A stretch of DNA of 64,000 bases from Achromobacter ruhlandii. Its GTDB lineage: Bacteria; Pseudomonadota; Gammaproteobacteria; Burkholderiales; Burkholderiaceae_B. Position numbers and translations under genes: made by a program. The notes beneath the pieces were generated by a model that worked only from the letters and a program-made list of their open reading frames with translations, made no database searches and was not told where the DNA came from. The DNA lies in assembly GCF_902859695.1 (NCBI RefSeq), contig NZ_CADIJL010000030.1, positions 1-64,000 of the forward strand, written 5' to 3'. Of this stretch, positions 21,333 through 30,783 are shown piece after piece. How positions within the stretch are numbered: the stretch's first letter is position 1; each line of letters starts with the position of its first letter.

Positions 21333-22341
21333 GCCGACCCTGCCCACCCATATGCCGCCGCTGGCGGCGCTGCGCGCCTTCGAGGCGGTCGCCCGCCTGG
21401 GCAGCCTCAGCCGCGCCGCGGCCGAACTCAATGTCACCAAGAGCGCCGTCAGCCACCAGTTGCGCGCGCTGGAGGCCGACCTGGGCGTGAGCCTGCTGCG
21501 CCGGGGCGGCACGGTGCGCCGCGCGGAAACCACCGAGGCCGGCGCCGCCTTGCTGGCTTCCGTACAACAGGCCTTGACCCTGCTGGAGACCGCCTGCCGC
21601 AACGCGCGGGCCAGCGCGCGCGGCACGCGGCGCTACAACCTGAACGTGTCGGCCAACCCGTCGCTGGCGGCGCTGTGGCTGGCGCCGCGCATCGGCCGCT
21701 TCATCGAATTGCACCCGGACATCGACATCCAGGTGTTCCTGCACGCCAGCCAGGACCCGGCCTGGAAGGCCCAGGACATCGACCTGGCGTTCCTGCACGT
21801 GCGCGCCCTGGGGCCGCACCTGGCCGCGCCCGGCGACATTCCGCTGATGACGGAAACCGTGGTGCCGGTGTGCAGCCCGGCGCTGGTCGCGCCTGACGAG
21901 CGCGACGATCCCGCCGTCTTCACGCGCCACCGCTGGCTCGAGGAAAAGCACATCGACAGCCCCGAGACCGACTGGCGCACCTGGCGTCCACGCCTGGGCC
22001 TGGCGGAAAGCGCCGGCCAGGATCCGCTGGTGCTGAGCGGCCTGAGCACGGTCGTGGCGGCCGCCGCAGCCGGCGTCGGCATCGCGCTGGGACGCGCGCC
22101 GCTGATCGACGAGGAACTGGCCAGCGGCCGGCTGGTGGCGCTGACGCCCGGCCTGCGCATGCCGGGCTCGTGGGGCTACGTGATGCGCATCCACGCCAAT
22201 CGGCCGATGGACGCGTCGCTGCCGGCGCTGGTGGAATTCCTGGCGGAAGAAGGGCGTGGCGCGACGCTGTCTTGGCGCCAGCCGGCCGCGGCGCCGGCCC
22301 GTGGGGCGGCGAATGCCGAGGAGCCTGGCGCGCGCGGTTGA
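21331..22341 (+). CDS. LysR-family transcriptional regulator (GcvA-like)
   Basis: An LTTR of up to 336 residues. The N-terminus PPLAALRAFEAVARLGSLSRAAAELNVTKSAVSHQLRALEADLG is typical of the GcvA/AmpR-like branch, followed by an effector domain (about 95-305) and a Pro/Ala-rich tail. The first ATG (21331) lies in the right arm of a palindrome; the second, at 21352, directly precedes the family-conserved PPLAALRAFEAV and may be the real start. Neither has a strong ribosome site. Being divergent from the double ABC exporter, it probably regulates it. Confidence 0.88.
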   Translation: MPTLPTHMPPLAALRAFEAVARLGSLSRAAAELNVTKSAVSHQLRALEADLGVSLLRRGGTVRRAETTEAGAALLASVQQALTLLETACRNARASARGTRRYNLNVSANPSLAALWLAPRIGRFIELHPDIDIQVFLHASQDPAWKAQDIDLAFLHVRALGPHLAAPGDIPLMTETVVPVCSPALVAPDERDDPAVFTRHRWLEEKHIDSPETDWRTWRPRLGLAESAGQDPLVLSGLSTVVAAAAAGVGIALGRAPLIDEELASGRLVALTPGLRMPGSWGYVMRIHANRPMDASLPALVEFLAEEGRGATLSWRQPAAAPARGAANAEEPGARG

Positions 22342-22503
22342 GCGGCCGCCGGTCGGACGCGGCCGGCGTTCACCGCAGGCTTGAGGGATCGCGCGCCGGC
22401 TGCCATACTCCGATGGCCGCGACGCGGCGACACCACAAAGGAAAGCGATGGGCGCGACGAATTCGGATGGATCGGCGGGTGTCATCGCCATGATGGAGCG
22501 CCC

Positions 22504-22956
22504 ATGATGTCCCTGGCCCGCCGTGCGCGCCTCCTGCTGTTGCCGCTGCTCCTGCCCCTGATCATGCTGTTGCCCGCCGCCGCGCTGGCGCAGGCCGCGC
22601 CCACGCCGGGCTGCGAGGATTTCCTGGCCGCATGGGGCGACAAGCCGGCCGCCATCGAATACCAGGGGTGCCGCCAGGAGTTCGGCCAGGGCAGGCCGTT
22701 GGTGGCGCGCTACCGGCTGGACGGCGCCGCGGCGGCCGAGGTCGAGCGCTACCTGCAACGGCGCTTCGGCATCGAGGCCCTGCGGTTCCGCTGCTGTGGC
22801 TGGGAGGCGCCGCCCCATTCGTGGCGCGACCCGCGTACCGGGCACAACTACCTGATCGGCTTCGGCTCCGAGGAAACGCTGGTGTCCTCGCGGGCGCAGT
22901 GGGATCGCATCGACAACTTCCACATCCGCGTCGAACGGTTCACCGAGGATAGCTAA
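22504..22956 (+). CDS. Small exported protein, DUF4952-like
   Basis: A 150-residue protein with a clear signal peptide (long Leu-rich core, AAALAQA cleavage near residue 32), so periplasmic or outer-surface. The mature part begins GCEDFLAAWGDKPAAIEYQGC, which resembles DUF4952 proteins. It has four cysteines (the first pair plus a CC near 100), suggesting disulfides. I chose ATG 22504 because GGAG lies 8 bases before and the signal peptide starts there; an upstream in-frame ATG at 22381 adds an unlikely hydrophilic leader. Function unknown. It stands alone between the LysR and oxidoreductase genes. Confidence 0.7.
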   Translation: MMSLARRARLLLLPLLLPLIMLLPAAALAQAAPTPGCEDFLAAWGDKPAAIEYQGCRQEFGQGRPLVARYRLDGAAAAEVERYLQRRFGIEALRFRCCGWEAPPHSWRDPRTGHNYLIGFGSEETLVSSRAQWDRIDNFHIRVERFTEDS

Positions 22957-23109
22957 GGGCGCGCCGCCGCCCGCTGGACGGCGCCATGGCGTCGTTTTCC
23001 TTCCGTCGCCACCACGCTAGCGCTTCTACTCAATATTCGCCGCGCTGATATACCGCGCGCCGGGTCGCGCCCGCGCCACACTGCCGCCATTCCCATCTGG
23101 AGCATGGCC

Positions 23110-24297
23110 ATGAAAAGTTATGACGTGATCGTGATCGGCGCGGGCGTGGTCGGCAGCTCGGTCGCCTTCCACCTGGCCGCCCTGGGCGCCCGCGATGTGC
23201 TGGTGCTGGACCGCGCCGCCATCGGCGCCGGCACCACGGCGCAATCGTCGGGCATCCTGCGCACCCATTACTCGGTGCGCGAGAACGTGGAACTGGCGCG
23301 GCGTTCATGGAGCGCCTTCAACGACTTCGCCGCCTATGTGGGCGATGACGACGCCGCCAGCGGCCTGGTCCGTTGCGGCTACCTGATCGCCGCGGCCGAT
23401 GACGACAAGCGCGCGCCGCTGGCCGATGCGCTGGCGCAGCAGCGCGCGCTGGGCATCCCGGTGCACGAACTGGACGCGGCGCAGGCCCGCGAACTGCTGC
23501 CCATCGCCGACTTCGGCGACGCCGCGCTGATCGGTTTCGAGCCCGAGGCCGGCTTCGCCGATGCCTATCTGGTCGCCACCAGTTTCGCGCGCGCCGCGCG
23601 CCGGCGCGGCGTGACGATCCGCGAGAACGTCGCCGTGCGCGGCCTGCTGATGCGCAACGGACGCGTGGCCGGCGTGGCCACGTCGGAAGGCGATTACGCC
23701 AGCGCGGTGGTTGTCAGCACGCAAAACATCTGGACCGCCGAGCTGGCGGCCTGGACCGGGGTGGCGATGCCGCTGGCGCCCGAGCGCCACGCGGTGCTGG
23801 CGCTGGCGTGCGCCGCCGCGCCCTATGCCTACGCCATGCCGGTCTTCAAGGACCTGGCCTCGCCCGGCATGCTCTATTGCCGCAGCTATGGCGGCAACCA
23901 GATGCTGGCCAGCGAAGGCACGTCGGGCGAAACGCTGGCGCCGGGGGAGGCCGAGCAGGGCGACGTGCCGCTGGACTACGTGGCCGACGTCGGCGCGCAG
24001 GTGGCGGCGCGCTTTCCGGCCTATGCCGAGGCCGGCCTGGCCGCGTCATGGACCGGCGTGTACGACGTCACGCCCGACTGGAATCCCGTGCTGGGGCGCA
24101 TCGCGCAGGTGGAGGGGCTGGTGGCCGGCTTCGGATTTTCCGGACACGGCTTCAAGCTGTCGCCGGCGGTGGGACGGGTGCTGGCGCAGGAAGCCCTGGG
24201 GCTGGCGCCCGATGTGTCGTTGGCGCCCTATGCGCTGTCGCGTTTCGAGCGCGGCGCGCTGCTGACGGGACGCTATGGGCGCGGCGCGGTGTCGTGA
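23110..24297 (+). CDS. FAD-dependent oxidoreductase (DAO/glycine oxidase-like)
   Basis: Flavoprotein of 395 residues of the D-amino-acid oxidase/sarcosine oxidase superfamily. The FAD motif VIGAGVVGSSVAFHLAALGA is at the N-terminus, and the C-terminal GFGFSGHGFKLSPAVG is the usual FAD-closing segment. It probably oxidises a secondary or D-amino acid or a methylated amine. I chose ATG 23110 because GGAG ends 7 bases before it; an ATG two codons upstream is too close to that site. It is convergent with a LysR gene that follows an N-formylglutamate deformylase gene, so amino-acid catabolism is a fair guess. Confidence 0.85.
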   Translation: MKSYDVIVIGAGVVGSSVAFHLAALGARDVLVLDRAAIGAGTTAQSSGILRTHYSVRENVELARRSWSAFNDFAAYVGDDDAASGLVRCGYLIAAADDDKRAPLADALAQQRALGIPVHELDAAQARELLPIADFGDAALIGFEPEAGFADAYLVATSFARAARRRGVTIRENVAVRGLLMRNGRVAGVATSEGDYASAVVVSTQNIWTAELAAWTGVAMPLAPERHAVLALACAAAPYAYAMPVFKDLASPGMLYCRSYGGNQMLASEGTSGETLAPGEAEQGDVPLDYVADVGAQVAARFPAYAEAGLAASWTGVYDVTPDWNPVLGRIAQVEGLVAGFGFSGHGFKLSPAVGRVLAQEALGLAPDVSLAPYALSRFERGALLTGRYGRGAVS

Positions 24298-24334
24298 TGG
24301 CGGTGGCGCGCGCGACCAGGTCGCTCCGACGGCG

Positions 24335-25348
24335 TCAGCGGCGCAGGCTGCGCCACAGGGTGGCCGCTGGCAGGCCCAGCGCGGGCGCCACCTCGTGCTG
24401 CATCAGTCGTTCGACCGCCATCAGGATCACGTTGCGCGCCTCGGCCGGCAGCTTGCCGGCCTCGTGGGGCCGCGACGCGAGGTAGAAGGCGCGGGCCAGG
24501 TCGGGCGCGTCGGCGCGGGTCTTGTCCAGGCAGGACGCCAGCGGCAGCACCCGCAGCTGGTCGACGAAATGGCGCGATTGCCAGATGCACAGCGGCGTGC
24601 TGATCGCAAAGCCCAGGCCTGCGGTCACCAGGCTGAGCAGCGGATCGGTGTTGTCGAATTCGAAGGTGCGCTCGATGAAGATGCCGCGCGATTCCAGCAG
24701 CCGGTCGATGGCGGCGCCGATGTGCGAACGCGCGCTGTAGCGGATGAACGGGCTGCGGCGGGCCAATTCCGCCAGCTGGCCCGCCTGCGGCGGCGGCGTG
24801 GCGCGTGGCAGCACCAGCAGGTAGGGTTCGCTGAACAGCCCGAGCTTGCGGATGGCGGGAGGATCGGCGGCGGCGCTGGTGCTGATGACCAGGTCCAGCT
24901 GGCGTTCCTCCAGCTGTTTGTCCAGGACCGGGGTGATGCCGGACCACAGCCGGATCTGGCGCGAGGCGCCGGACAGGCCGTGGATCAGCGTCGGCCCCAG
25001 CGTGCCGGCGAACGAATCGACGCAGCCGAAGCGCACGATGTTGCGCCGCGCGCGACTCAGGTTGCGCACGCTTTCGGTCATGTCGCCGGCCTGGGCCAGG
25101 AGGCGCGAGGCATGGTCGAACAGCAGCTCGCCGGCCGGCGTTGGACGCGCCGGACGGGTGCTGCGGTCCAGCAGTTCGGTCGACAGCGCGGCCTCCAGCT
25201 GCTTGACCCGCTGCGACACCGCCGCCTGCGACAGTCCCAGCAACCGGGCCGCGCCCGACACCGAGGCGGCCTGCACCACCGCGACCCAGGTCAGCAGCAG
25301 GCTCCACTCGGGATAGGCATCCGCGTCGCGGTGGGGCAGGCGGTTCAT
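24335..25348 (-). CDS. LysR-family transcriptional regulator
   Basis: A 337-residue LTTR with winged helix at about 15-75 (VSGAARLLGLSQAAVSQRVKQLEAALSTELLDR) and effector domain after 100. It starts 25 bases after the hutG-like gene on the same strand, so the two probably form one transcript. The frame is open further upstream but only the ATG at 25348 gives a normal family length. Confidence 0.87.
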   Translation of the reverse strand: MNRLPHRDADAYPEWSLLLTWVAVVQAASVSGAARLLGLSQAAVSQRVKQLEAALSTELLDRSTRPARPTPAGELLFDHASRLLAQAGDMTESVRNLSRARRNIVRFGCVDSFAGTLGPTLIHGLSGASRQIRLWSGITPVLDKQLEERQLDLVISTSAAADPPAIRKLGLFSEPYLLVLPRATPPPQAGQLAELARRSPFIRYSARSHIGAAIDRLLESRGIFIERTFEFDNTDPLLSLVTAGLGFAISTPLCIWQSRHFVDQLRVLPLASCLDKTRADAPDLARAFYLASRPHEAGKLPAEARNVILMAVERLMQHEVAPALGLPAATLWRSLRR

Positions 25349-25373
25349 CGGGCGGCCCGGGGCGGCGGCCGGA

Positions 25374-26174
25374 TCAGCGCTTGCGCGCCAGCGTCTGCGC
25401 CAGCGCGGCGCGCACCATGCTTTCGACCACCGGGATGGCCTTGGCGGCCGCGTCGGTTTGGTAGGCGTAGGGATAGGTCTCGTCCATATAGGTGGACTGG
25501 CACATCTCCAACTGCACCGCATGGATGTCTTCGGCCGGCGATCCGTAGTGGCGCGTGATGTAGCCGCCTTTGAAGCGGCCGTTCACGGCGCTGGTGTAGC
25601 CGCAGCCGGGCAGGCGTTCGGCCAGCGCGTCCAGGATGTCGGGCGCGCAGCTGGCGCCGTCGGCGGTGCCCAGGTTCAGGTCGGGCAGCTTGCCTTCGAA
25701 CAGGCGCGGCAGCACGCTGGCGATCGAATGGGCTTCCCACAGCAGTACCGTGCCGTGTTCGGCGCGGATGCGGTCGAGTTCCTCGCGCAGCTTGGCGTGG
25801 TACGGCTGCCAATAGGTCTGCAGGCGGTGCTCGCGTTCGTCGTCGGTCAGCGGCGCGTCGTTCAGGTACAGCGCCTCGCCCCGAAAGGTGTGGGTCGGGC
25901 ACAGGCCGGTCTTGGTCTGGCCGGGGTACAGGCTTTCGTCGTTGGGCGGGCGGTTCAGGTCGACCACATAGCGCGAGTAGCGCGCGCCCAGCACGGACGC
26001 GCCCAGCGCGTCGGCGAACTGGTACAGGGTGTCCAGGTGCCAATCGGTGTCACCGGACTGCTGGCCGACGGCCGTCATGCGGGCGCGCTGCGTGTCGGGC
26101 AGCTGGCTGCCCAGGTGGGGTATGGAGATCAGCAGCGGCGCGGTGCCGCGGCTGAAGTGATAGATGTCGCTCAA
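25374..26174 (-). CDS. hutG: N-formylglutamate deformylase (HutG family)
   Basis: Amidohydrolase of 266 residues expected to release formate from N-formyl-L-glutamate, the last step of one histidine degradation route. The family marks are LISIPHLGSQLP, TDWHLDTLYQFA, RYVVDLNRPPN and LLWEAHSI with metal- and substrate-binding His/Asp/Glu. No hutH, hutU or hutI lies in the window, so it may serve another N-formyl or N-acyl amino acid here. It is co-directional with a LysR gene 25 bases downstream. Confidence 0.87.
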   Translation of the reverse strand: MSDIYHFSRGTAPLLISIPHLGSQLPDTQRARMTAVGQQSGDTDWHLDTLYQFADALGASVLGARYSRYVVDLNRPPNDESLYPGQTKTGLCPTHTFRGEALYLNDAPLTDDEREHRLQTYWQPYHAKLREELDRIRAEHGTVLLWEAHSIASVLPRLFEGKLPDLNLGTADGASCAPDILDALAERLPGCGYTSAVNGRFKGGYITRHYGSPAEDIHAVQLEMCQSTYMDETYPYAYQTDAAAKAIPVVESMVRAALAQTLARKR

Positions 26175-26293
26175 GAAAAACTCCGGGGTAAGGCGGGCCA
26201 GACAGGCGCGGCGCGCGGGCTGGCTCAGTGCCGCGCTATGCTAGGCAGGCGGCCGGGCGCGGACATTTGCATCGAAAGTCACGATGCTGATCA

Positions 26294-27253
26294 TCATGAT
26301 ATCTGATTCAAGTTGCGTGCCGGCCCGGCCTTGTCCCAGGGCGCCCCGTGTTGCCAGCGCGCGGCGATGTCGTCAATCAGCCGGCGCACCTTGGGAGCCA
26401 GGTGACGCCGGTGCGGATACACCGCGCAGACCGGCGCGCCGGGCGGCGCGTAGGCTTCCAACAGCGGCACCAGGCGGCCTTCCCGCAGGTCCGCGCCAAC
26501 CAGGAAGGCGCCCAGCTGCACGATGCCGGCGCCATCGAGCGCGGCGTCGCGCAGCGCTTCGGTGTTGCCCAGCCGCAGCCGGCCGGCCACGGCGACGCCG
26601 CGGTCCTGGCCGTGGCTGGCGTAGCGCCAGGGCACCGGCGTGCCCATGTGGGTGTAGGCCAGCGTCTGGTGGCGCGCCAGTTCGTCGGGCGAGGCCGGCG
26701 CGCCATGGCGTGCCAGGTAGGCAGGCGCGGCGCAGGTGACGAGCCGGTGCGGCGCCAGCACGCGCCGCACCAGCCGGCTGTCTGCCTCGCCGCCGATGCG
26801 GATGGCGACGTCGATGCCGTCGCGCACCAGGTCGCTGTAGTCGTCGGTGAAGCTGATGTCGGCCTCGACCTCGGGCCATTGCCGCAGGTAGTCGGCCACC
26901 AGCGGCATGATGTGCAGCCGGCCCAAGGCCACCGGCAGGTCGATGCGCAGGCGGCCGCGCGGCGCCTCCTGGCGGCTGGCCATGGCGCCGGTGGCGTTAT
27001 CGACCTCGGCCAGGATGCGTTGCGCGTGTTCGTAGAACAGGCGGCCTTCGTCGCTGAGGCTGACACTGCGCGTACTGCGATGCAGCAGCCGCGCGCCCAG
27101 GCCGTGTTCGAGCCGCGCGATGCACTTGCCGATGGCCGAACGCGACAGGCCCAGCCGTTCCGAAGCCAGGGTGAAGCTTTGCGCGTCGGCGACGCGGACG
27201 AAGGCGATGACGTCGCCGATATGGTCGATGCCGGCGGCGGAGAGAGGCGTCAT
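26294..27253 (-). CDS. LysR-family transcriptional regulator (CrgA/AaeR-like branch)
   Basis: A 319-residue LTTR: winged helix at about 15-75 (FTLASERLGLSRSAIGKCIARLEHGLGARLLHRSTRSVSLSDEG), effector domain 100-300 with DDYSDLVRDGIDVAIRIG, typical of this branch. It is divergent from an MFS exporter gene 195 bases away and probably controls it. Confidence 0.88.
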   Translation of the reverse strand: MTPLSAAGIDHIGDVIAFVRVADAQSFTLASERLGLSRSAIGKCIARLEHGLGARLLHRSTRSVSLSDEGRLFYEHAQRILAEVDNATGAMASRQEAPRGRLRIDLPVALGRLHIMPLVADYLRQWPEVEADISFTDDYSDLVRDGIDVAIRIGGEADSRLVRRVLAPHRLVTCAAPAYLARHGAPASPDELARHQTLAYTHMGTPVPWRYASHGQDRGVAVAGRLRLGNTEALRDAALDGAGIVQLGAFLVGADLREGRLVPLLEAYAPPGAPVCAVYPHRRHLAPKVRRLIDDIAARWQHGAPWDKAGPARNLNQIS

Positions 27254-27448
27254 GGGGCGATTTCCACAGCAGCGGGGGATGCACGTCGGATTGGCGACGA
27301 TTTGTCCCTTTTGTTTGTCTGATCGCCTACTTTATCAGCGAATTGGAAACAGTAGACTGGCCAGCACTGACACCCCCCAAGCTTCGATCACGCCGGGCGG
27401 CATGCCTCCGAGGGTGTTTTCCTTGTTCCTTCAGGCGAGAGACCTTCC

Positions 27449-28642
27449 ATGACCCGCAGTATTGCCCTCGATCCGCGGCCCCCCACGGCCGCCGGCCATC
27501 CTCCCGCTGCCTGGGCCGGCGTGTCGGCCGCCGGCCTGGCGACGTTCTGCGTCGTTACCACCGAAATGCTGCCGGTGGGCTTGCTGCCGCCCATCGCCGC
27601 CAGCCTGGGCGTGTCGACGGGCCGCGTCGGCTGGCTGATGGTGGTGCCCGGCATCCTGGCCGCCCTGTGCGCGCCGCTGGTGGTAATGGGCGCGCGCGGC
27701 GTCGACCGGCGCCGCATCCTGTGCGGCCTGTTGCTGCTGCTGGCCGGCGCCAACCTGGGCAGCGCGCTGGCGCCGCACCTGTGGGGGTTCCTGGCCGCGC
27801 GGGTGCTGGTCGGCGTCTGCATCGGCGGCATCTGGGCGGTGGCCGGCGGCCTGGCCGGCCGGCTGGTGCCGCCCGCCGCCGTCGGCCTGGCCACGGCCGT
27901 GATCTTCGGCGGGGTGGCGGTGGCGTCGGTGCTGGGGGTGCCGCTGGGCGCCTGGATCGGCGACGCGGCGGGCTGGCGCAGCGCGTTCGGCGCCCTGGCG
28001 GCGCTGAGCGCGGCGGCGCTGCTGTTCGCCGCGCTGGCCTTGCCACCGCTGCCGGTGGCGCAGTCGGTCACGGCGCGCGAATTGGGCCGGCAGCTGCGCA
28101 ATCCGGGCGTGCGGCGCGGTCTGTTCATCACGCTGTTCCTGGTGGCCGGGCATTTCATGGCCTACACCTTCGTGCGGCCTGTCCTGCAGACCATGGCGGG
28201 GTTCGCGCCCGGCTGGATCGGCCCGCTGCTGTTTGCCTATGGCGTGGCCGGCATCGCCGGCAATTTCCTGGCCGGCGGCGCGGCGGGGCGGCACCCGCGC
28301 GCGACCCTGCTGGGCATCGTGCTGGGCCTGCTGGCGACGCTGGCGTCGCTGCCATGGCTGGGCGACATGCGCGGCGCCGTGGTGGCGCTGCTGTTGCTGT
28401 GGGGGCTGTCGTACGGCGGTGTGTCGGTGGCGCTGCAGACCTGGGTGATGCAGGCGGCGCGCGGCGCCGTCGAGGCGGCGACGTCCTGGTTCGTCGGGGT
28501 GTTCAACCTGGCGATCGCGTTGGGGGCGCTGGCGGGCGGCGTCAGCGTCGATCACCGGGGCCTGCCCGCCAGCTTGCTGGCCGCCGCGGCGTGCATGCTG
28601 GCGCCGCTGGCGGCGATTGCCTGGCGCGGCGGCCGCGGGTAG
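27449..28642 (+). CDS. MFS transporter (drug/sugar efflux type)
   Basis: Inner-membrane protein of 397 residues with 12 predicted helices. The start TFCVVTTEMLPVGLLPPIAASLGVS is typical of the AraJ/YdhP-like DHA1 exporters, with the conserved acidic residue in helix 1. GARGVDRRRILCG is the loop 2-3 signature. It is divergent from a LysR gene and convergent with a second MFS gene of the same subfamily, so the two may be ancient duplicates under different control. Confidence 0.87.
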   Translation: MTRSIALDPRPPTAAGHPPAAWAGVSAAGLATFCVVTTEMLPVGLLPPIAASLGVSTGRVGWLMVVPGILAALCAPLVVMGARGVDRRRILCGLLLLLAGANLGSALAPHLWGFLAARVLVGVCIGGIWAVAGGLAGRLVPPAAVGLATAVIFGGVAVASVLGVPLGAWIGDAAGWRSAFGALAALSAAALLFAALALPPLPVAQSVTARELGRQLRNPGVRRGLFITLFLVAGHFMAYTFVRPVLQTMAGFAPGWIGPLLFAYGVAGIAGNFLAGGAAGRHPRATLLGIVLGLLATLASLPWLGDMRGAVVALLLLWGLSYGGVSVALQTWVMQAARGAVEAATSWFVGVFNLAIALGALAGGVSVDHRGLPASLLAAAACMLAPLAAIAWRGGRG

Positions 28643-28686
28643 GGCGGGTTGCCAAACGGCGCCCGGCGTCGCGCCGGTTCATGGCG

Positions 28687-29895
28687 CTAGCGCCGGCGTC
28701 CCGGCCGGAAAGCGTGGCCGCGTGCGCTCCAGGCTGCCAGCAGCGCAATCACGGCCAGCGCGGTCACCGTCCAGGCGAACGAGCCCGCGCCGGCGGTGTC
28801 GAGCAACGCGCCGCCCAGCACGCCGCCGCTGGCGATGCCCAAGTTGAAGATGGTGACCAGCATCGATTGCGCCACGTCGGAATGCTCGCCGGCGGTGTCG
28901 GCCAGGGCGGTCTGCAGCAGCGTCGGCGCACCGCCGAAGCTCAGGCCCCACAGCGCCACGCCGGCCATCAGGACGGCGGGGTGGGCGCCCGCCAGGCCCA
29001 GCGCGCTGGCGGTCAGGGCGAACAGCGCCAGCGACAGCAGCGTCAGCAGGCGCAGGCAGCGATCCACCAGCATGCCCGTCAGCAACAGGCCGGCGACCGC
29101 GCTGGCGCCGAACACCAGCAGCACCGTATCGACGGAGGCCGGGCGGCCCAGGTGGATCAGGTAGGGCGCGATGTAGGTGTAGAGCACGTTGTGCGCCAGG
29201 ATCCAGGTGAACAGCACGAACAGGATCGGCCGGATGCCGGGCAGCATCAGCGTCCGCGCGATCGGCAGGCGCCGGCGCGCGGTCTGGCCGGCAAAGTCCG
29301 GCACGGCGGCGCGCACCCAGATCACCAGCGTCAGCGACACCGCGGCCATCAACCAGAACACGCCGCGCCAGTCCATCAGGCTGCCCAGCCACGCGCCGGC
29401 CGGCACGCCCAGGCACAGCGCCAGTGGCTGGCCCGCGCCCACCACCGCCAGGGCCCGGCCCTGTTGGCGCGTCGCCACCATGCGGCGCGCGTAGCCGGCC
29501 AGCAGGCCCCACAGCAGGCCGGCCGCCATGCCGCCTCCAAAGCGCGCCGCCAGCGTCAGCACGTAGTCGGTGGACAGCGCGGTGATCACGTTGAACAGGC
29601 ACAGGCCGCCGATGGCCAGCAGCAGCAGGGGACGACGATTCCATCCGCGGGTGGCGGCGATGATTGGAATCGCCGCCAGCACCGAGCCGGCCGCGAACAG
29701 GGTGACCAGTTGCCCGGCCAGCGCCTCGGACACGCCCATGCCCTGGCCGATCTGCGGCAGCAGGCCGGCGGGCACGGTCTCGGTCATGATGGTGATGAAG
29801 CCTGCCAGCGCCAGGGCCAGCAGCTTGCCCAGCGGCAAACCTTCGGTGTGGTCCAGGGGACAGGCGCCGGCGGGCAGGGGTGGGGTGCAGCTCAT
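28687..29895 (-). CDS. MFS transporter (drug/sugar efflux type)
   Basis: A 402-residue exporter of the same subfamily as its convergent neighbour: FITIMTETVPAGLLPQIGQGMGVSEALAGQLV, then 11 further helices. I start at ATG 29895; the frame is open to 29961 but that stretch includes the operator. A perfect 18-bp palindrome (29920-29937) lies 25 bases upstream and a matching site precedes the TetR gene, so the TetR protein probably represses both. Confidence 0.87.
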   Translation of the reverse strand: MSCTPPLPAGACPLDHTEGLPLGKLLALALAGFITIMTETVPAGLLPQIGQGMGVSEALAGQLVTLFAAGSVLAAIPIIAATRGWNRRPLLLLAIGGLCLFNVITALSTDYVLTLAARFGGGMAAGLLWGLLAGYARRMVATRQQGRALAVVGAGQPLALCLGVPAGAWLGSLMDWRGVFWLMAAVSLTLVIWVRAAVPDFAGQTARRRLPIARTLMLPGIRPILFVLFTWILAHNVLYTYIAPYLIHLGRPASVDTVLLVFGASAVAGLLLTGMLVDRCLRLLTLLSLALFALTASALGLAGAHPAVLMAGVALWGLSFGGAPTLLQTALADTAGEHSDVAQSMLVTIFNLGIASGGVLGGALLDTAGAGSFAWTVTALAVIALLAAWSARGHAFRPGRRR

Positions 29896-29919
29896 GCGGA
29901 AACTCCGATTGCGATTGAA

Positions 29920-29937
29920 TTGGAACGATCGTTCCAA
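29920..29937. promoter_or_regulatory. TetR-type operator before the MFS gene
   Basis: Perfect palindrome TTGGAACGATCGTTCCAA. A closely related imperfect copy, TTGGAATGATCGTTCAA, lies at 30582-30598 before the TetR gene. Confidence 0.7.
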
Positions 29938-29980
29938 AAAAGAACAAAAAAAACGCGGCATGGACAGGCCGCGGCATGCC

Positions 29981-30571
29981 TCATGTCTTCTGGATCGAGC
30001 CCAGCGCCACCGAGATCACGTCACCCAGCCACTGGCGGCGTTCACGGGCATTGCTGCCCTTGGCGACCACCCGCAGGCCCTGGATGGTGGTGACGATGAA
30101 GCGGGCCAGCGCGCGCGGCGACTTGCCGCTGTCGATCTCGCCGTTGGCCTGGCCTTCGGCCAGGATCTTCTCCAGCGCCTTTTCCAGGCGTTGGAAGTTA
30201 CGTCGCACCAGTTCGGCCACCACGTCATCCTGACCCGCCATTTCCAGCGAGGCGTTGGCCACCAGGCAGCCGCGCCGGCTGGCCTCGCGCAGTTCGTCGT
30301 CGGCGATGAAGTCGAGCAGCCGGCCGATGCGCTCGCGCGCATTGCCGGGGCGGGCGAGCAGGTCGAGGTTGGCGGCCGTCAGTTCGTGATAGCGCCGCAG
30401 CGCGGCTTCGTACAGGCCCTGCTTGCTGCCGAAGGCGTTGTAGAGACTGCCGCGTCCCAGCCCGGTGCCGTCCACCAGGTCCTGCACGGAGGTCGCGGCG
30501 TAGCCGCGCCGCCAGAACACCTGCATGGCGGCGTCGGCGACGTCGTCGGGTTCGAAATCCTTGGTACGCAT
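29981..30571 (-). CDS. TetR-family transcriptional regulator
   Basis: Repressor of 196 residues. The helix-turn-helix is at about 10-55 (AAMQVFWRRGYAATSVQDLVDGTGLGRGSLYNAFGSKQGLYEAAL) and the ligand-binding domain follows, with the TetR_C-type CLVANASLEMAGQD. It lies upstream of, and on the same strand as, the MFS exporter. A dyad before each gene suggests autoregulation and exporter control. The ATG at 30571 gives the normal length; the longer frame to 30736 would cover the operator. Confidence 0.9.
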   Translation of the reverse strand: MRTKDFEPDDVADAAMQVFWRRGYAATSVQDLVDGTGLGRGSLYNAFGSKQGLYEAALRRYHELTAANLDLLARPGNARERIGRLLDFIADDELREASRRGCLVANASLEMAGQDDVVAELVRRNFQRLEKALEKILAEGQANGEIDSGKSPRALARFIVTTIQGLRVVAKGSNARERRQWLGDVISVALGSIQKT

Positions 30572-30581
30572 GGCGTGGTTT

Positions 30582-30598
30582 TTGGAATGATCGTTCAA
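30582..30598. promoter_or_regulatory. TetR-type operator before the tetR gene
   Basis: TTGGAATGATCGTTCAA, a two-mismatch relative of the palindrome at 29920-29937, 11 bases before the TetR start. Confidence 0.6.
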
Positions 30599-30783
30599 AT
30601 AAAGATACGGTCCGCGGCGGCGCGGCGTCAAGCAAGACCGTTCGCCCCGAAGGGGCTTTGCGCATTGGGCGGGTCTTGGCGGCTTTCCTTGAACTTCCGC
30701 TTTATCCATGCCAGTCATAACCGTTAGCCGCGTCACGGGCTCGCCGGCCGGGGGCCACGCCAGACAGCCGGCCTATGACCCGT

